NCBI RefSeq assembly: GCF_001423845.1
Contig: NZ_LMPM01000002.1
Coordinates: 496,001 to 560,000 of the forward strand
Direction of reading: 5' to 3'
DNA from: Sphingomonas sp. Leaf357
GTDB lineage: Bacteria; Pseudomonadota; Alphaproteobacteria; Sphingomonadales; Sphingomonadaceae
Length of the DNA: 64,000 bases
Part shown: piece after piece, positions 1 through 8,289 of the stretch
How positions within the stretch are numbered: position 1 is the stretch's first letter
How the letters are laid out: every line of letters starts with the position of its first letter
The notes under the pieces: model-generated
Told to the model about the DNA's origin: nothing
The model's database searches: none
Seen by the model: only the letters and a program-made list of their open reading frames with translations
Position numbers and translations under genes: made by a program

Positions 1-92
1 ACGCTGGCGTCGCGCGATTGGGCCGTTGCCGGGAGGACCGGCAACGCCGCCGTGCCGAGCAGGATTGCGATCGTGGTGAGACAGGTACGCAT
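1..92 (-). CDS. N-terminus of an unidentified exported protein (partial)
   Basis: An ATG at 92 opens a frame that runs off the left edge of the window, so about 30 residues are visible. They begin MRTCLTTIAILLGTAALP and continue to an ATAQ-like signal peptidase I site, which is a typical Sec signal peptide: short basic start, hydrophobic core, small residues before the cut. The mature protein therefore starts just before the window ends. It lies 62 bases downstream of the RodZ-like gene on the same strand and may be cotranscribed with it. The mature part is not visible, so no function is assigned. Confidence 0.6.
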   Translation of the reverse strand, partial: MRTCLTTIAILLGTAALPVLPATAQSRDAS

Positions 93-153
93 GGACACCC
101 CCCGGTGCGAGTGACGTGGAAACATATTGGAGATCGTCATCCTGTCGCCGGCC

Positions 154-1146
154 TCACGGGTTGCCGGCCGGCGCATTGGACGCGGCCGTCGCGGGAACCG
201 GAACCGGCGCGACCTCGCTCGGCACCGTAGCGTTCGGACGCGAGACGCGCGGCTGCGTGCCGGGCGAGCGGGCCGGCGCGGTCGAAGGCTCGTTGCGGAA
301 GGCGGGCGGCGGCGAGTTCGTCTCCCGTCCGGCCGGCTTGCCCGCCGGCGTGGGCGTTGGGGTCGGCGTGCCGTTGGCGCGCGCGCTGAGCGCGGCGGCA
401 CCGATCGGCACATCCTTGATCGCCACGCGACCGCTGCCGAGCGGCGGCAGGGCCGAGCCGTTCAGCGTCACCTGCAATTTGTCCGGGCGGCCGACATTGA
501 TCATCGGGCCGTTGGCGTCGGACGGCACGTCATATTTCTCGCCCGGCTTCAGCGTGTTCAGGAAGAGGGTCTTTCCGGTCGCATCATAGACGCGCATCCA
601 CACCTCGTCCGTCGCGGTCAGCACGACCTGGCCGGATGCCGGCGCGGCGGCGGGCGCAGGCGCGGCCGACGGGGCCGGCGCGGGCGGCATGATCTCGGCA
701 TTGTCGGTCGCCGCGGCCGGCGTGGATCCGCCCCGGAACAGGTTGGTGCCGTACCACAATCCGACCGCGAGCAGGAGCAATGCGACCACGACTCCGGCGG
801 CGACCGCCAGGCCGAACGAGGGCGTGCGCGACGGTTCGTCGATCTCATATTGCTCGTATTCGGTGCGGCGCACGCCGATATCCTGGCCGCGCACTTCGCG
901 GGCGATCGCCACCTCGTCGATGCCGACCGCACGGGCATAGGCCTTGGCGAAACCGACCGCGTAGGTGACCGAGGGCATCGTCTTGAAATCGTCGGTCTCG
1001 ATCGCCTCCAGATGGCGCACCGGCACCCGGGTGCGCGCGGCGATCTCCGCCAGCGACAGGCCCTGCGCCTCGCGCGCCTCGCGCAACCGTTCCCCCGCCG
1101 TTTTCGGGAACAGGGTGGCGTCTTCTGCCGGCGGTGCGTCGGTCAT
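154..1146 (-). CDS. RodZ-like helix-turn-helix membrane protein (HTH + DUF4115)
   Basis: The protein has about 330 residues. An XRE-like HTH lies near the N-terminus (GERLREAREAQGLSLAEIA, then RVPVRHLEAIE). A hydrophobic segment around residues 110-135 (AGVVVALLLLAVGLW) looks like a single transmembrane helix. A low-complexity Ala/Pro linker follows, then a DUF4115-type C-terminal domain (TDEVWMRVYDATGK, LKPGEKYDVP) and a Thr/Pro-rich tail. This is the RodZ order: cytoplasmic HTH, membrane anchor, periplasmic domain. RodZ links MreB to the cell-wall elongation machinery. The frame is open further upstream, but GGAG lies about six bases before the ATG at 1146, so that start is preferred. The gene lies downstream of ptsP on the same strand. 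RodZ function is inferred from architecture only. Confidence 0.8.
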   Translation of the reverse strand: MTDAPPAEDATLFPKTAGERLREAREAQGLSLAEIAARTRVPVRHLEAIETDDFKTMPSVTYAVGFAKAYARAVGIDEVAIAREVRGQDIGVRRTEYEQYEIDEPSRTPSFGLAVAAGVVVALLLLAVGLWYGTNLFRGGSTPAAATDNAEIMPPAPAPSAAPAPAAAPASGQVVLTATDEVWMRVYDATGKTLFLNTLKPGEKYDVPSDANGPMINVGRPDKLQVTLNGSALPPLGSGRVAIKDVPIGAAALSARANGTPTPTPTPAGKPAGRETNSPPPAFRNEPSTAPARSPGTQPRVSRPNATVPSEVAPVPVPATAASNAPAGNP

Positions 1147-1259
1147 TTCCATCTCCGGCAGGAAGGTTGCGGCCCCGTGGATATCCTGCATGTCTTGGAT
1201 GCGTGTCTCACAAAGGGGCACTCAAGTGTCAACGCCCCGCACAACCGCGCATCATATCA

Positions 1260-3536
1260 TTACGCCAGTTCGACGCCGTTTTCCGCCGCCCATGCCGATA
1301 GCGCGCCGCGCATGTCGCGCGGGGATTCGATCAGCAAAGCCTGCATCTTAGTCATCAGCGCGGCGCGATTCAGCGAGCGCACCATCGCCTTGATCGGGCC
1401 GACCGCGGCGGGGGTGATCGACAGGCGATCGATACCCAGGCCGATCAGCGCCATCGCCTCCAGCGGACGCCCGCCCATCTCGCCACAGACCGCCAGCGGC
1501 TTGCCCGCCGCCGCGACCGGTGCCTGCACGCGTGCCAGGAAGCGCAGGATCGCCGGGCTGAGCCAATCGTACCGCTCGGCGAGCTTGGGATTGGCGCGAT
1601 CGGCGGCGAACAGGAATTGCGTCAGATCGTTGGTGCCGATCGAGAGGAAATCGAGTTTCGGCAGCAACAGATCGAGCATTTCCGCCAGGGCCGGCACTTC
1701 GAGCATCGCGCCGTAGCGGATCTCGACCGGCAGCTTCTTGCCCCGGCCGCGCATCCATTCGCGCTGCGTTTCGAACAGCGCGCGCGCCTCGTCATATTCC
1801 CATGGCTCGGACACCATCGGGAACATCACGTTCAGCGTGCGCCCGGCCGACGCCTCCAGCAGGGCGCGCGCCTGCACCTTCATCAACCCGTCGCGGTCGA
1901 GCGCGAGGCGCAGCGCGCGCCAGCCCATCGCCGGATTCTCCTCCTCCTCGGCATCGTCCTTGACGAGATAGGGCAAGGCCTTGTCGCCGCCGATATCGAC
2001 GGTGCGGAAGATCACCGGGCGATCGCCCGCGGCATCCAGCACGTCCTTGTAGAGCCGCTGCTGCTGCGCCTTGGCCGGCAAGGTGGCGGAGACCAGGAAC
2101 TGGAATTCGGTGCGGAACAGGCCGATGCCGTCCGCGCCGGTCACGTCGAGCGCCGCGACGTCGTCGCGCAGGCCGGCATTGACCATCACGGTGACACGGT
2201 GGCCGTCCTTCGTCACCGGCAGTTCGTTCTTCAGCGCGGCGAAGGCGGCACGGCGCTTCTGGCGCATCTGCAGCTTGGTCTCGAACGCCTCCTCGATCGC
2301 CGGTGACGGCCGCGCGAAGACGTTCGCCTCGGCGGTGACGTCGAGCAGCAGCATGTCGCCTTCGGCGATCGCGCGGCGCACGCCCTTGACTCGGCCCAGC
2401 ACCGGCACGCCCATGGCGCGGGCGACGATCGTGACGTGCGCGGTGAGCGATCCTTCCTCCAGGATCACGCCCTTCAGGCGGCGGCGATCATATTCGAGCA
2501 ATTCGGCAGGACCGAGGTTTCGCGCGATCAGGATCGTATCCTGTTTGAGGCCGCCCTGCGCCGCCGTGCCCATCTGGCCCGAGACGATGCGCAGCAGGCG
2601 GTTCGAGAGATCCTCCAGATCGTGCATCCGGTCCGCCAGCAACGGATCGTCGATCTGGCGCATGCGGGCACGGGTGCGCTGCTGCACGCGCTCGATCGCG
2701 GCCTCCGCCGTCAGCCCGGAATCGATCGCCTCGTTGATGCGGCGCGACCAGCCTTCGTCATAGGCGAACATCTTGTAGGTCTCGAGCACCTCCTCATGCT
2801 CGCCGCCGCCGCCGAATTCCGCCTGGCTGGCGATGCGCTCGATCTGTTCGCGCATCTTGTCGAACGCGGCGTAGACGCGGTGCCGTTCGGCCTCGGTATC
2901 CTCGGCCACGGTGTGCTCGATCGTGACGCGCGGCTGATGATAGACCGCGCAGCCGCTGGCCATCCCCTCGACCAGCTTGAGGCCGGGGATGCGCGCCGCC
3001 GCGGTCGACTGCGGGCGCATGCTGGCGGCGGCACTGGCATCGACCAGGTCGGCGTTCGCGATCAGTTCGGACAGGACCATAGCGACGGTCTGCAGCGCCT
3101 CGATCTCGACATCGTCGTAGCGGCGCTGATCGACATGCTGGATCGCCAGCACCCCGACCGCGCGTTCGCGGCGGATGATCGGCACGCCGGCAAAGCTGTG
3201 GAAGCGTTCTTCGCCGGTCTCCGGATTATGCACGAAATTGGGGTGGCTCGTCGCCTCGTCGAGGTTCAGCACCTCGACGAACTCGGCGATCGTGCCGACC
3301 AGCCCTTCGCCCAGCGCGAGCTTGGTGACGTGCACCGCCTCCTGCGACAGACCGCGTGTCGCGTAGAGCTCCAGCACGCCCTCGCGCAGCAGGTAGATCG
3401 AGCACACTTCGCTGTTGATCGCCTCGCCGACGATGTTGACCACGGCGTTGAGCTTGGCCTGCGCCGCGGTGCGCGACGCCATCACGTCGTGTAGGCGGAC
3501 GAGGATTTCGCGGGCGGAGGCGACGGCGGATGGCAT
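1260..3536 (-). CDS. ptsP: PTS-Ntr enzyme I, phosphoenolpyruvate-protein phosphotransferase
   Basis: This 758-residue protein starts the nitrogen-related phosphotransferase relay, passing phosphate from phosphoenolpyruvate to NPr and then EIIA-Ntr in the cytoplasm. The N-terminal about 150 residues form a GAF domain (EGLVGTIAEFVEVLNLDEA), which distinguishes PtsP from sugar-PTS enzyme I. The phospho-histidine domain shows SLTAHVTIVARAMGVP with the active His. The C-terminal PEP-binding barrel shows GLFRTEFQFL, LSIGTNDLTQF and the catalytic-Cys motif AVCGEMGGRP. Length fits the family. In related alphaproteobacteria GAF ligands and glutamine modulate this relay; nothing here shows how it is controlled. 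It lies between ruvB upstream and the RodZ-like gene downstream, all on the minus strand. Confidence 0.95.
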   Translation of the reverse strand: MPSAVASAREILVRLHDVMASRTAAQAKLNAVVNIVGEAINSEVCSIYLLREGVLELYATRGLSQEAVHVTKLALGEGLVGTIAEFVEVLNLDEATSHPNFVHNPETGEERFHSFAGVPIIRRERAVGVLAIQHVDQRRYDDVEIEALQTVAMVLSELIANADLVDASAAASMRPQSTAAARIPGLKLVEGMASGCAVYHQPRVTIEHTVAEDTEAERHRVYAAFDKMREQIERIASQAEFGGGGEHEEVLETYKMFAYDEGWSRRINEAIDSGLTAEAAIERVQQRTRARMRQIDDPLLADRMHDLEDLSNRLLRIVSGQMGTAAQGGLKQDTILIARNLGPAELLEYDRRRLKGVILEEGSLTAHVTIVARAMGVPVLGRVKGVRRAIAEGDMLLLDVTAEANVFARPSPAIEEAFETKLQMRQKRRAAFAALKNELPVTKDGHRVTVMVNAGLRDDVAALDVTGADGIGLFRTEFQFLVSATLPAKAQQQRLYKDVLDAAGDRPVIFRTVDIGGDKALPYLVKDDAEEEENPAMGWRALRLALDRDGLMKVQARALLEASAGRTLNVMFPMVSEPWEYDEARALFETQREWMRGRGKKLPVEIRYGAMLEVPALAEMLDLLLPKLDFLSIGTNDLTQFLFAADRANPKLAERYDWLSPAILRFLARVQAPVAAAGKPLAVCGEMGGRPLEAMALIGLGIDRLSITPAAVGPIKAMVRSLNRAALMTKMQALLIESPRDMRGALSAWAAENGVELA

Positions 3537-3590
3537 TCAGCGGAGCTAGCAGGTTGTGGGGGGCGGTTCTACCGGGCGGGACGCAAGTAA

Positions 3591-4610
3591 TTAGTCGAAC
3601 AATCCCTCCTGCGCGCCCTCCGGCGGATTCAGGCCGAGATGCTTCCAGCCGAGCGCGTTCAGACATCGTCCCCGGGCGGTGCGAGCAACGAGGCCGAGCT
3701 GGATCAGATACGGCTCGATCACTTCCTCGATCGTGTCGCGCGGTTCGCTGAGGCCCGCCGCCAGCGTCTCCACGCCGACCGGCCCGCCGCGATAGATGTC
3801 GGCGATCATCGTCAGGTAACGCCGGTCCATCGCATCGAGGCCGAGCGAATCGACCTCCAGCCGGTTGAGCGCATGATCCGCCGCCTTCGCATCGACCGTG
3901 TCGTGCCCGGCGGCATGGGCGAAATCGCGCACCCGCCGCAGCAGCCGCCCGGCGATGCGTGGCGTGCCGCGCGAGCGGCGCGCGATCTCGTGCGCGCCAT
4001 CCGGCGTGATGCCGAGGCCGAGCAGGATGGCGGCGCGCGTCACCACGCGTTCCAGCTCGTCCACGGTGTAGAAATGCAGCCGCAGCGGAATACCGAAACG
4101 ATCGCGCAGCGGCGTGGTGAGCAGACCCTGCCGCGTCGTCGCGCCGACGAGCGTGAAGCGTGGCAGATCGATCCGCACGCTGCGCGCCGACGGCCCCTCG
4201 CCGATCATCAGATCGAGTGCGCGATCCTCCATCGCCGGGTACAGCACCTCTTCGACGGCGGGCGCGAGGCGATGAATCTCGTCGATGAACAGCACGTCGC
4301 CATCCTCGAGGTTGGTGAGGAGCGCCGCCAGATCGCCCGACTTGGCGATCACCGGACCGGAGGTGGCGCGGAAGCCGACGCCCATCTCGCGCGCGACGAT
4401 CTGCGCCAGCGTCGTCTTTCCAAGCCCCGGGGGGCCGAAGAACAGCACGTGATCCAGCGCATCGCCACGCGCCTTGGCCGCGGCGATGAAGATGCGCAGG
4501 TTCTCTCGCGCCGCCTTCTGCCCGACGAAATCGTCGAGATTTTTGGGGCGCAGCGCGGCGTCCACGTCTTCGGGCGTGCGCTGGGGGGTGAGGATGCGGT
4601 CGTCGGTCAC
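3591..4610 (-). CDS. ruvB: Holliday junction branch-migration ATPase RuvB
   Basis: RuvB is the AAA+ motor that, with RuvA, drives branch migration of Holliday junctions. Visible motifs are Walker A ([14 protein letters not shown]), Walker B ([10 protein letters not shown]) and the C-terminal winged helix ending [17 protein letters not shown]. The open frame extends to 4712, but homology begins at the GTG at 4610 ([15 protein letters not shown]), giving 339 residues, the usual length. That GTG overlaps the TGA of hicA (GTGA), so ruvB translation looks coupled to the toxin gene. In most alphaproteobacteria ruvC-ruvA-ruvB are contiguous; here hicBA separates ruvA from ruvB. No promoter is obvious in front of ruvB. 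Confidence 0.95.
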   Translation of the reverse strand: MTDDRILTPQRTPEDVDAALRPKNLDDFVGQKAARENLRIFIAAAKARGDALDHVLFFGPPGLGKTTLAQIVAREMGVGFRATSGPVIAKSGDLAALLTNLEDGDVLFIDEIHRLAPAVEEVLYPAMEDRALDLMIGEGPSARSVRIDLPRFTLVGATTRQGLLTTPLRDRFGIPLRLHFYTVDELERVVTRAAILLGLGITPDGAHEIARRSRGTPRIAGRLLRRVRDFAHAAGHDTVDAKAADHALNRLEVDSLGLDAMDRRYLTMIADIYRGGPVGVETLAAGLSEPRDTIEEVIEPYLIQLGLVARTARGRCLNALGWKHLGLNPPEGAQEGLFD

Positions 4611-4828
4611 TGCATCAACGCCTTCAGCACATCTTCGGACGACAGTTTTGCTTGGCGCAAGATCCCCGCCATCGTGCCCTTTTTCAGATCGCGGTGCAGA
4701 GGCACGATACACAATGTATCGCCATTGCGCAGCTTTACGTGGCTGCCGCGCTGGCTAATTTCATGAAAGCCAAGCCGTTTGAGCGCGCGAACGAGATCCT
4801 GCCCGGAAACGGGCGGCAGCCTAGGCAT
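4607..4828 (-). CDS. hicA: HicA-type mRNA interferase toxin
   Basis: A 73-residue protein with the HicA fold: [20 protein letters not shown], then [10 protein letters not shown] with the catalytic His, and [19 protein letters not shown]. HicA proteins are double-stranded-RNA-binding-domain-like ribonucleases that cleave mRNA when free of HicB. The ATG at 4828 lies inside the end of hicB (8-base overlap). The frame is open further upstream, but that part is hicB read in another frame. Its stop overlaps the GTG of ruvB. Identification rests on family motifs; toxicity is not shown. Confidence 0.88.
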   Translation of the reverse strand: MPRLPPVSGQDLVRALKRLGFHEISQRGSHVKLRNGDTLCIVPLHRDLKKGTMAGILRQAKLSSEDVLKALMQ

Positions 4829-5027
4829 GCTCCCCGACAGTGAACGTGGTAACGATCGGCGGCCCCGAGAACGGCATCGGCTCATCTTCGAGATAGAGTT
4901 CCACCGCCTCGCGTAGCGCCGCCAACGCTTCGTCAATCGTATCGCCCTGCGTGGTGGTCCCCGTTTCCGGGTTGAACGCGACGTAGCCGCCCTCTTCGGC
5001 CGGGGTGAGTACCGCGGTCACCTGCAT
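4821..5027 (-). CDS. hicB: HicB-type antitoxin
   Basis: A 68-residue protein matching the short HicB core: a partial RNase-H-like fold beginning MQVTAVLTPAEEGGYVAF, followed by NPETGTTTQGDTIDEALAAL and the helix REAVELYLEDEP. HicB binds and neutralises HicA. No separate C-terminal DNA-binding domain is visible, so any autoregulation would need another factor or the complex itself. The gene lies 24 bases after ruvA on the same strand and overlaps hicA by 8 bases, so antitoxin is translated first. The whole pair sits within the ruv operon. Confidence 0.87.
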   Translation of the reverse strand: MQVTAVLTPAEEGGYVAFNPETGTTTQGDTIDEALAALREAVELYLEDEPMPFSGPPIVTTFTVGEHA

Positions 5028-5051
5028 CGCAAAATTCCTTCTAATGTCACT

Positions 5052-5642
5052 CTACTTCGCCGCCTTCCGGAGCGCCAGCCGCACCAGCGCATCGAGCGTC
5101 GCGCCGGCGCCCAGTTCCTCTTCCGCCGATGCCACCGCCGCATTGGCTTCGGCGGGGCGGAAGCCGAGGTTAAGCATCGCCGAAACCGCGTCCGCCCCGG
5201 CCCCGACCGGCGAGGCAACGCCGGGCGTGCCGATCGCGACCGCGCCGATCCGGTCCTTCAACTCGCGCACGATGCGTTCGGCGAGTTTCGGACCGACACC
5301 GTTGGCGCGGGCGACCATCGCCTTGTCCTGCGCGGCGATGGCGCGGGAGAGATCTCCCGGTTCGAGCGCGGAGAGGATCGCCAGCGCGACGCGCGCGCCG
5401 ACACCCTGCACGCTGGTGAGCAAGCGGAACCAGTCGCGCTCGGCGGCACTGGCGAAGCCGACCAGACGGATGAAATCCTCCGCCACCAGCATCTCGGTAT
5501 GCAGCATGCACGCCTCGCCGACCGGGCCGATCGCGGACAATGTGCGCGAGGAGGCGCCGACGAGATAACCGACCCCGCCGACATCGATCACGGCATGGTC
5601 GATATCGGTGGCGCTAAGGATGCCCTTGAGGTGTGCGATCAT
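5052..5642 (-). CDS. ruvA: Holliday junction DNA helicase subunit RuvA
   Basis: RuvA tetramers bind the four-way junction and load RuvB. The 196-residue sequence begins [20 protein letters not shown], the usual RuvA start (OB-fold domain). It carries the paired helix-hairpin-helix segment ([20 protein letters not shown] and [18 protein letters not shown]) and the C-terminal RuvB-binding domain ([15 protein letters not shown]). The frame is open ten codons upstream, but the start at 5642 matches the family. It follows ruvC by 151 bases on the same strand, without a convincing promoter in between, and is followed by hicB. Confidence 0.95.
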   Translation of the reverse strand: MIAHLKGILSATDIDHAVIDVGGVGYLVGASSRTLSAIGPVGEACMLHTEMLVAEDFIRLVGFASAAERDWFRLLTSVQGVGARVALAILSALEPGDLSRAIAAQDKAMVARANGVGPKLAERIVRELKDRIGAVAIGTPGVASPVGAGADAVSAMLNLGFRPAEANAAVASAEEELGAGATLDALVRLALRKAAK

Positions 5643-5793
5643 CGTTCGACCCCGAAGTTCACACAAAGTCACGCAAAACGGAGCCCAGCGTCACGCTGCC
5701 GCTGCCGCTGGCGACACGGCGATGCGGAGCGAAAAGGGTCGGAGCGGCCATTGGCGGGACATAACCGGAACACGACAAAGTAGGAAAGCGAAA

Positions 5794-6279
5794 TTACGGG
5801 ATGCGCCGCGCGCTCGCCACATGATGCGCATGGCAGATCGCCACCGCCAGCGCGTCCGCCGCGTCCGCGCCGGCGATCTTGATGCCCGGCAGCAGGCGCG
5901 CGACCATCGCATGGACCTGCGCCTTTTCCGCCGCGCCGGTGCCGACGATCGCCTTCTTGACCAGACGCGCGGCATATTCGCCGACATCGATCCCGCTGCG
6001 CCCGGCGGCGGCCATGATGACTCCGCGCGCATGGGCGAGTTTCAGCGTGGATTGCGGGTTGGTATTGACGAACACCTCCTCGACCGCGGCACCGGCGGGG
6101 GCGTGATCGGAGATCAGGGCCGAGATCATGCTGTCGAGATGCGACAGGCGTCGGGCGAGCGCTTCCTTGTTGTCGGTCTTCAGATGGCCGTTGGCGATGT
6201 GCGACAGGCGGTTGCCCTCGGCGCGGATGACGCCCCAGCCGGTGGTGGCGAGGCCGGGGTCAAGGCCTAGGATGATCAA
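5794..6279 (-). CDS. ruvC: Crossover junction endodeoxyribonuclease RuvC
   Basis: RuvC resolves Holliday junctions by paired nicks. The 161-residue protein begins [17 protein letters not shown] with the first catalytic Asp (LGLDPG), contains the acidic VEEVFVN segment, and ends with the [12 protein letters not shown] and [15 protein letters not shown] motifs carrying the remaining catalytic acidic residues. The start that fits the family is a TTG at 6279; there is no ATG nearby. The DNA immediately upstream is a repeat-rich block (6281-6646), which may have displaced the original leader. It heads the ruvC-ruvA-hicB-hicA-ruvB run. Confidence 0.93.
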   Translation of the reverse strand: MIILGLDPGLATTGWGVIRAEGNRLSHIANGHLKTDNKEALARRLSHLDSMISALISDHAPAGAAVEEVFVNTNPQSTLKLAHARGVIMAAAGRSGIDVGEYAARLVKKAIVGTGAAEKAQVHAMVARLLPGIKIAGADAADALAVAICHAHHVASARRIP

Positions 6280-6286
6280 GATTCGT

Positions 6287-6560
6287 TCGCGCGGAGACGC
6301 GGAGACGCGGGGAGAAGGGGGGAGAAGGAGAAAGAAGGTCGTTCACGCGAAGGCGCGAAGGCGCGAAGGCGCGCGCGACGGAGATGTCTTGCGGTGGCAA
6401 TGTATGGTGCTGGCAGGGCGAAGCGCGGATTCGAAGGCTGCTGACGCAGCAAAGGAAGAGAAATTCCCTTCTTCTTCGTGCCTTCGCGCCTTCGCGTGAA
6501 CCAGTCTTCTTTTCTGCTTGGTGGCTTCGTGGCTTCGTGTGAGCAAACTTGGTCGAAGCC
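6287..6560. repeat. Nested inverted-repeat island upstream of ruvC
   Basis: The 365-base gap between yebC and ruvC holds no gene. A perfect 20-bp inverted repeat has its left arm at 6342-6361 (TTCACGCGAAGGCGCGAAGG) and its reverse complement at 6481-6500. Outside the arms are short tandem iterations: GACGCGGA around 6289-6310 and TGGCTTCG around 6520-6540. The centre (6380-6475) has no recognisable content. The block looks like layered intergenic repeat elements, not coding DNA. Confidence 0.8.
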
Positions 6561-6613
6561 GCGAGCGCGCCTCACGATCGTTGACCGGCCTTTGACGCAC
6601 AGCCCCATCCCAA

Positions 6614-6635
6614 CCCCTCCCCTGAAGGGGAGGGG
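6614..6635. repeat. Perfect 9-bp palindromic stem downstream of yebC
   Basis: CCCCTCCCC at 6614-6622 and GGGGAGGGG at 6627-6635 enclose the loop TGAA. It starts 12 bases past the yebC stop. Read on the plus strand it is followed by CTTTTGTT, but no plus-strand gene precedes it. On the minus strand, where yebC ends, no T-run follows the stem, so it is more likely a mobile intergenic palindrome that could slow transcription than a classical terminator. Confidence 0.7.
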
Positions 6636-6646
6636 CTTTTGTTGGG

Positions 6647-7390
6647 TCAACCGAGCTTCTCCATGACGTCGTCGGAGATTTCGTAATTGCCCCAGACGGT
6701 CTGCACATCGTCGTCGTCGTCGAGCGAATCGAGCAGCTTGAACAGGGTCGCGGCATCGCCCTCGCCCACGTCGACCATGATCTGGGGGCGCCAGGCGAGT
6801 TTCGCGCCCTCGGGTTCGCCGAGCACCGGGGTCAGCGCCTTGACCACCTCGTGCAGGTTTTCGTTCGAGGTCCAGATTTCGTGGCCCTCCTCGCTCGACG
6901 TCACGTCCTCGGCCCCGGCCTCAAGCGCAGCCTCGAACACCGCATCGGCATCGCCGGCGCTGGCCGGATAGTTGATCAGGCCGAGGCGATCGAAGGCGTG
7001 ACTCACCGAGCCGCCAGCCCCCAGATTGCCGCCATTCTTGGCGACGGCCGTGCGCACGTTGGTGGCGGTGCGGTTGCGATTGTCGGTCAGCGCCTCGATG
7101 ATCAGCGATACGCCGCCCGGGCCAAAGCCCTCGTAGCGGATTTCCTCGTACGTCTCGGCATCGCCGCGGCTCGCCTTGTCGATCGAGCGCTGGATATTGT
7201 CCTTGGGCAGCGAGGCTGCCTTAGCCGCGTTGACCGCCATGCGCAGGCGCGGGTTCATATCCGGATCGGGCAGGCCCATCTTGGCCGCGACGGTGATTTC
7301 GCGGCTGAGCTTGGAGAAGAGCGACGAGCGCTTCTTATCCTGCGCACCCTTGCGGTGCATGATGTTCTTGAATTTGGAATGGCCTGCCAT
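6647..7390 (-). CDS. yebC: YebC/PmpR family transcriptional/translational regulator
   Basis: A 247-residue member of the YebC/TACO1 family. The start [20 protein letters not shown] is diagnostic, followed by [19 protein letters not shown]. The middle carries [20 protein letters not shown], and the acidic C-terminus ends with a [16 protein letters not shown] segment. Family members have been described as DNA-binding regulators and, more recently, as ribosome-associated factors relieving stalls on proline-rich sequences. The frame is open far upstream, but the family start at 7390 is clear. The next gene upstream (DUF1003) ends 41 bases away on the same strand. Confidence 0.93.
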   Translation of the reverse strand: MAGHSKFKNIMHRKGAQDKKRSSLFSKLSREITVAAKMGLPDPDMNPRLRMAVNAAKAASLPKDNIQRSIDKASRGDAETYEEIRYEGFGPGGVSLIIEALTDNRNRTATNVRTAVAKNGGNLGAGGSVSHAFDRLGLINYPASAGDADAVFEAALEAGAEDVTSSEEGHEIWTSNENLHEVVKALTPVLGEPEGAKLAWRPQIMVDVGEGDAATLFKLLDSLDDDDDVQTVWGNYEISDDVMEKLG

Positions 7391-7431
7391 TGTGCTCTCT
7401 GCGATGCTCTCTTGTCTCGTCTGGCGCGCTT

Positions 7432-7983
7432 CTAGCCCTTGGCGGCGGCGGATGCCAAGCCGTCGATCTTCGCCTCGAGCCGCGACAGGCGCTCGATCAC
7501 CTCGGCGTCGAGCTTGTGGTGCAGCCGCAGGATATCGAGTTCGGCGCGCAGATTGGTTTCGTAATCCAGGCTGGCGGCGACACGATCCTTGGCCGATTGC
7601 CGGTTCTGGCTCATCATGATGATCGGTGCCTGCACGGCGGCGAGCGTCGAGAGCATCAGGTTGAGGAAGATATAGGGGTACGGATCGAACGCCTTGCCGA
7701 AATGCGCCAGCACATCGGAATTGAGCAGCATCCAGCCGAACAGCACCAATGTGAAGAAGGTGATGAACCCCCACGAACCGCCGATCGCCGCGACCCGGTC
7801 CGACAGGCGTTCCCCGAACGTCGAGCGTTCGTCGGACACGTCCGCCGCATCGCGGCTGACGGTGGTGCCGTCCTGGATGCCGAGCAGGACACGCCGCTCC
7901 TCCTCATCCAGCGCCTGGCTCGATTTGCCGAGCAGGCGCTGCGCGAGATCGGCGATGCGGTGGTCCATGCGCGGCAATCCCAT
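7432..7983 (-). CDS. DUF1003 family membrane protein
   Basis: The 183-residue protein has the DUF1003 arrangement. A soluble N-terminal region is followed by [13 protein letters not shown] and a hydrophobic segment [13 protein letters not shown], then [20 protein letters not shown] and the family signature [16 protein letters not shown] charged helical tail ([20 protein letters not shown]) ends the protein. Two transmembrane helices are expected near residues 75-92 and 105-122. The function of DUF1003 proteins is not established. Its ATG lies six bases after the gapR stop, so the two are probably cotranscribed; an in-frame ATG five codons later is an alternative start. Confidence 0.88.
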   Translation of the reverse strand: MGLPRMDHRIADLAQRLLGKSSQALDEEERRVLLGIQDGTTVSRDAADVSDERSTFGERLSDRVAAIGGSWGFITFFTLVLFGWMLLNSDVLAHFGKAFDPYPYIFLNLMLSTLAAVQAPIIMMSQNRQSAKDRVAASLDYETNLRAELDILRLHHKLDAEVIERLSRLEAKIDGLASAAAKG

Positions 7984-7989
7984 CAGGCG

Positions 7990-8229
7990 TTAGGCGAGGC
8001 CAAGCGCGACCTTGTAGGTTTCGAGCAGCGCCTCGGCCTCGTCGCGGTGATGCTTTTCCATCCGGCGCAGGCGGACGATCGCGCGCATCGTCTTGGTGTC
8101 GTAACCGTTCGATTTCGATTCGGCGTAGACGTCCTTGATGTCGTCGGCGATGCCCTTCTTCTCTTCCTCGAGCCGCTCGATCCGCTCGATCAGAAGGCGC
8201 AACTGTTCCGCGCCGATAACGTCACTCAT
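7990..8229 (-). CDS. gapR: GapR nucleoid-associated protein (DUF2312)
   Basis: A 79-residue coiled-coil protein of the GapR/DUF2312 family: [19 protein letters not shown], then [17 protein letters not shown] and [10 protein letters not shown]. In Caulobacter GapR tetramers encircle overtwisted DNA ahead of replication and transcription and help gyrase and topoisomerase IV. The lysine/arginine-rich second half is the DNA-contacting part. Length and motifs match the family throughout. GGAG lies six bases before the ATG. It is restricted to alphaproteobacteria and some of their phages, which supports the taxonomic reading of the window. Confidence 0.93.
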   Translation of the reverse strand: MSDVIGAEQLRLLIERIERLEEEKKGIADDIKDVYAESKSNGYDTKTMRAIVRLRRMEKHHRDEAEALLETYKVALGLA

Positions 8230-8289
8230 GATGATCTCCGTGGTGGGTGTGGCGCAGCCTCTAGGCGGTTAACCGGCGCGGCTCAACCG

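Noticed and set aside
5644..5660. GTTC...GTTC pair near the ruvA start resembling a LexA box
   Set aside because: The spacer is nine bases (GACCCCGAA); the alphaproteobacterial LexA site needs seven.
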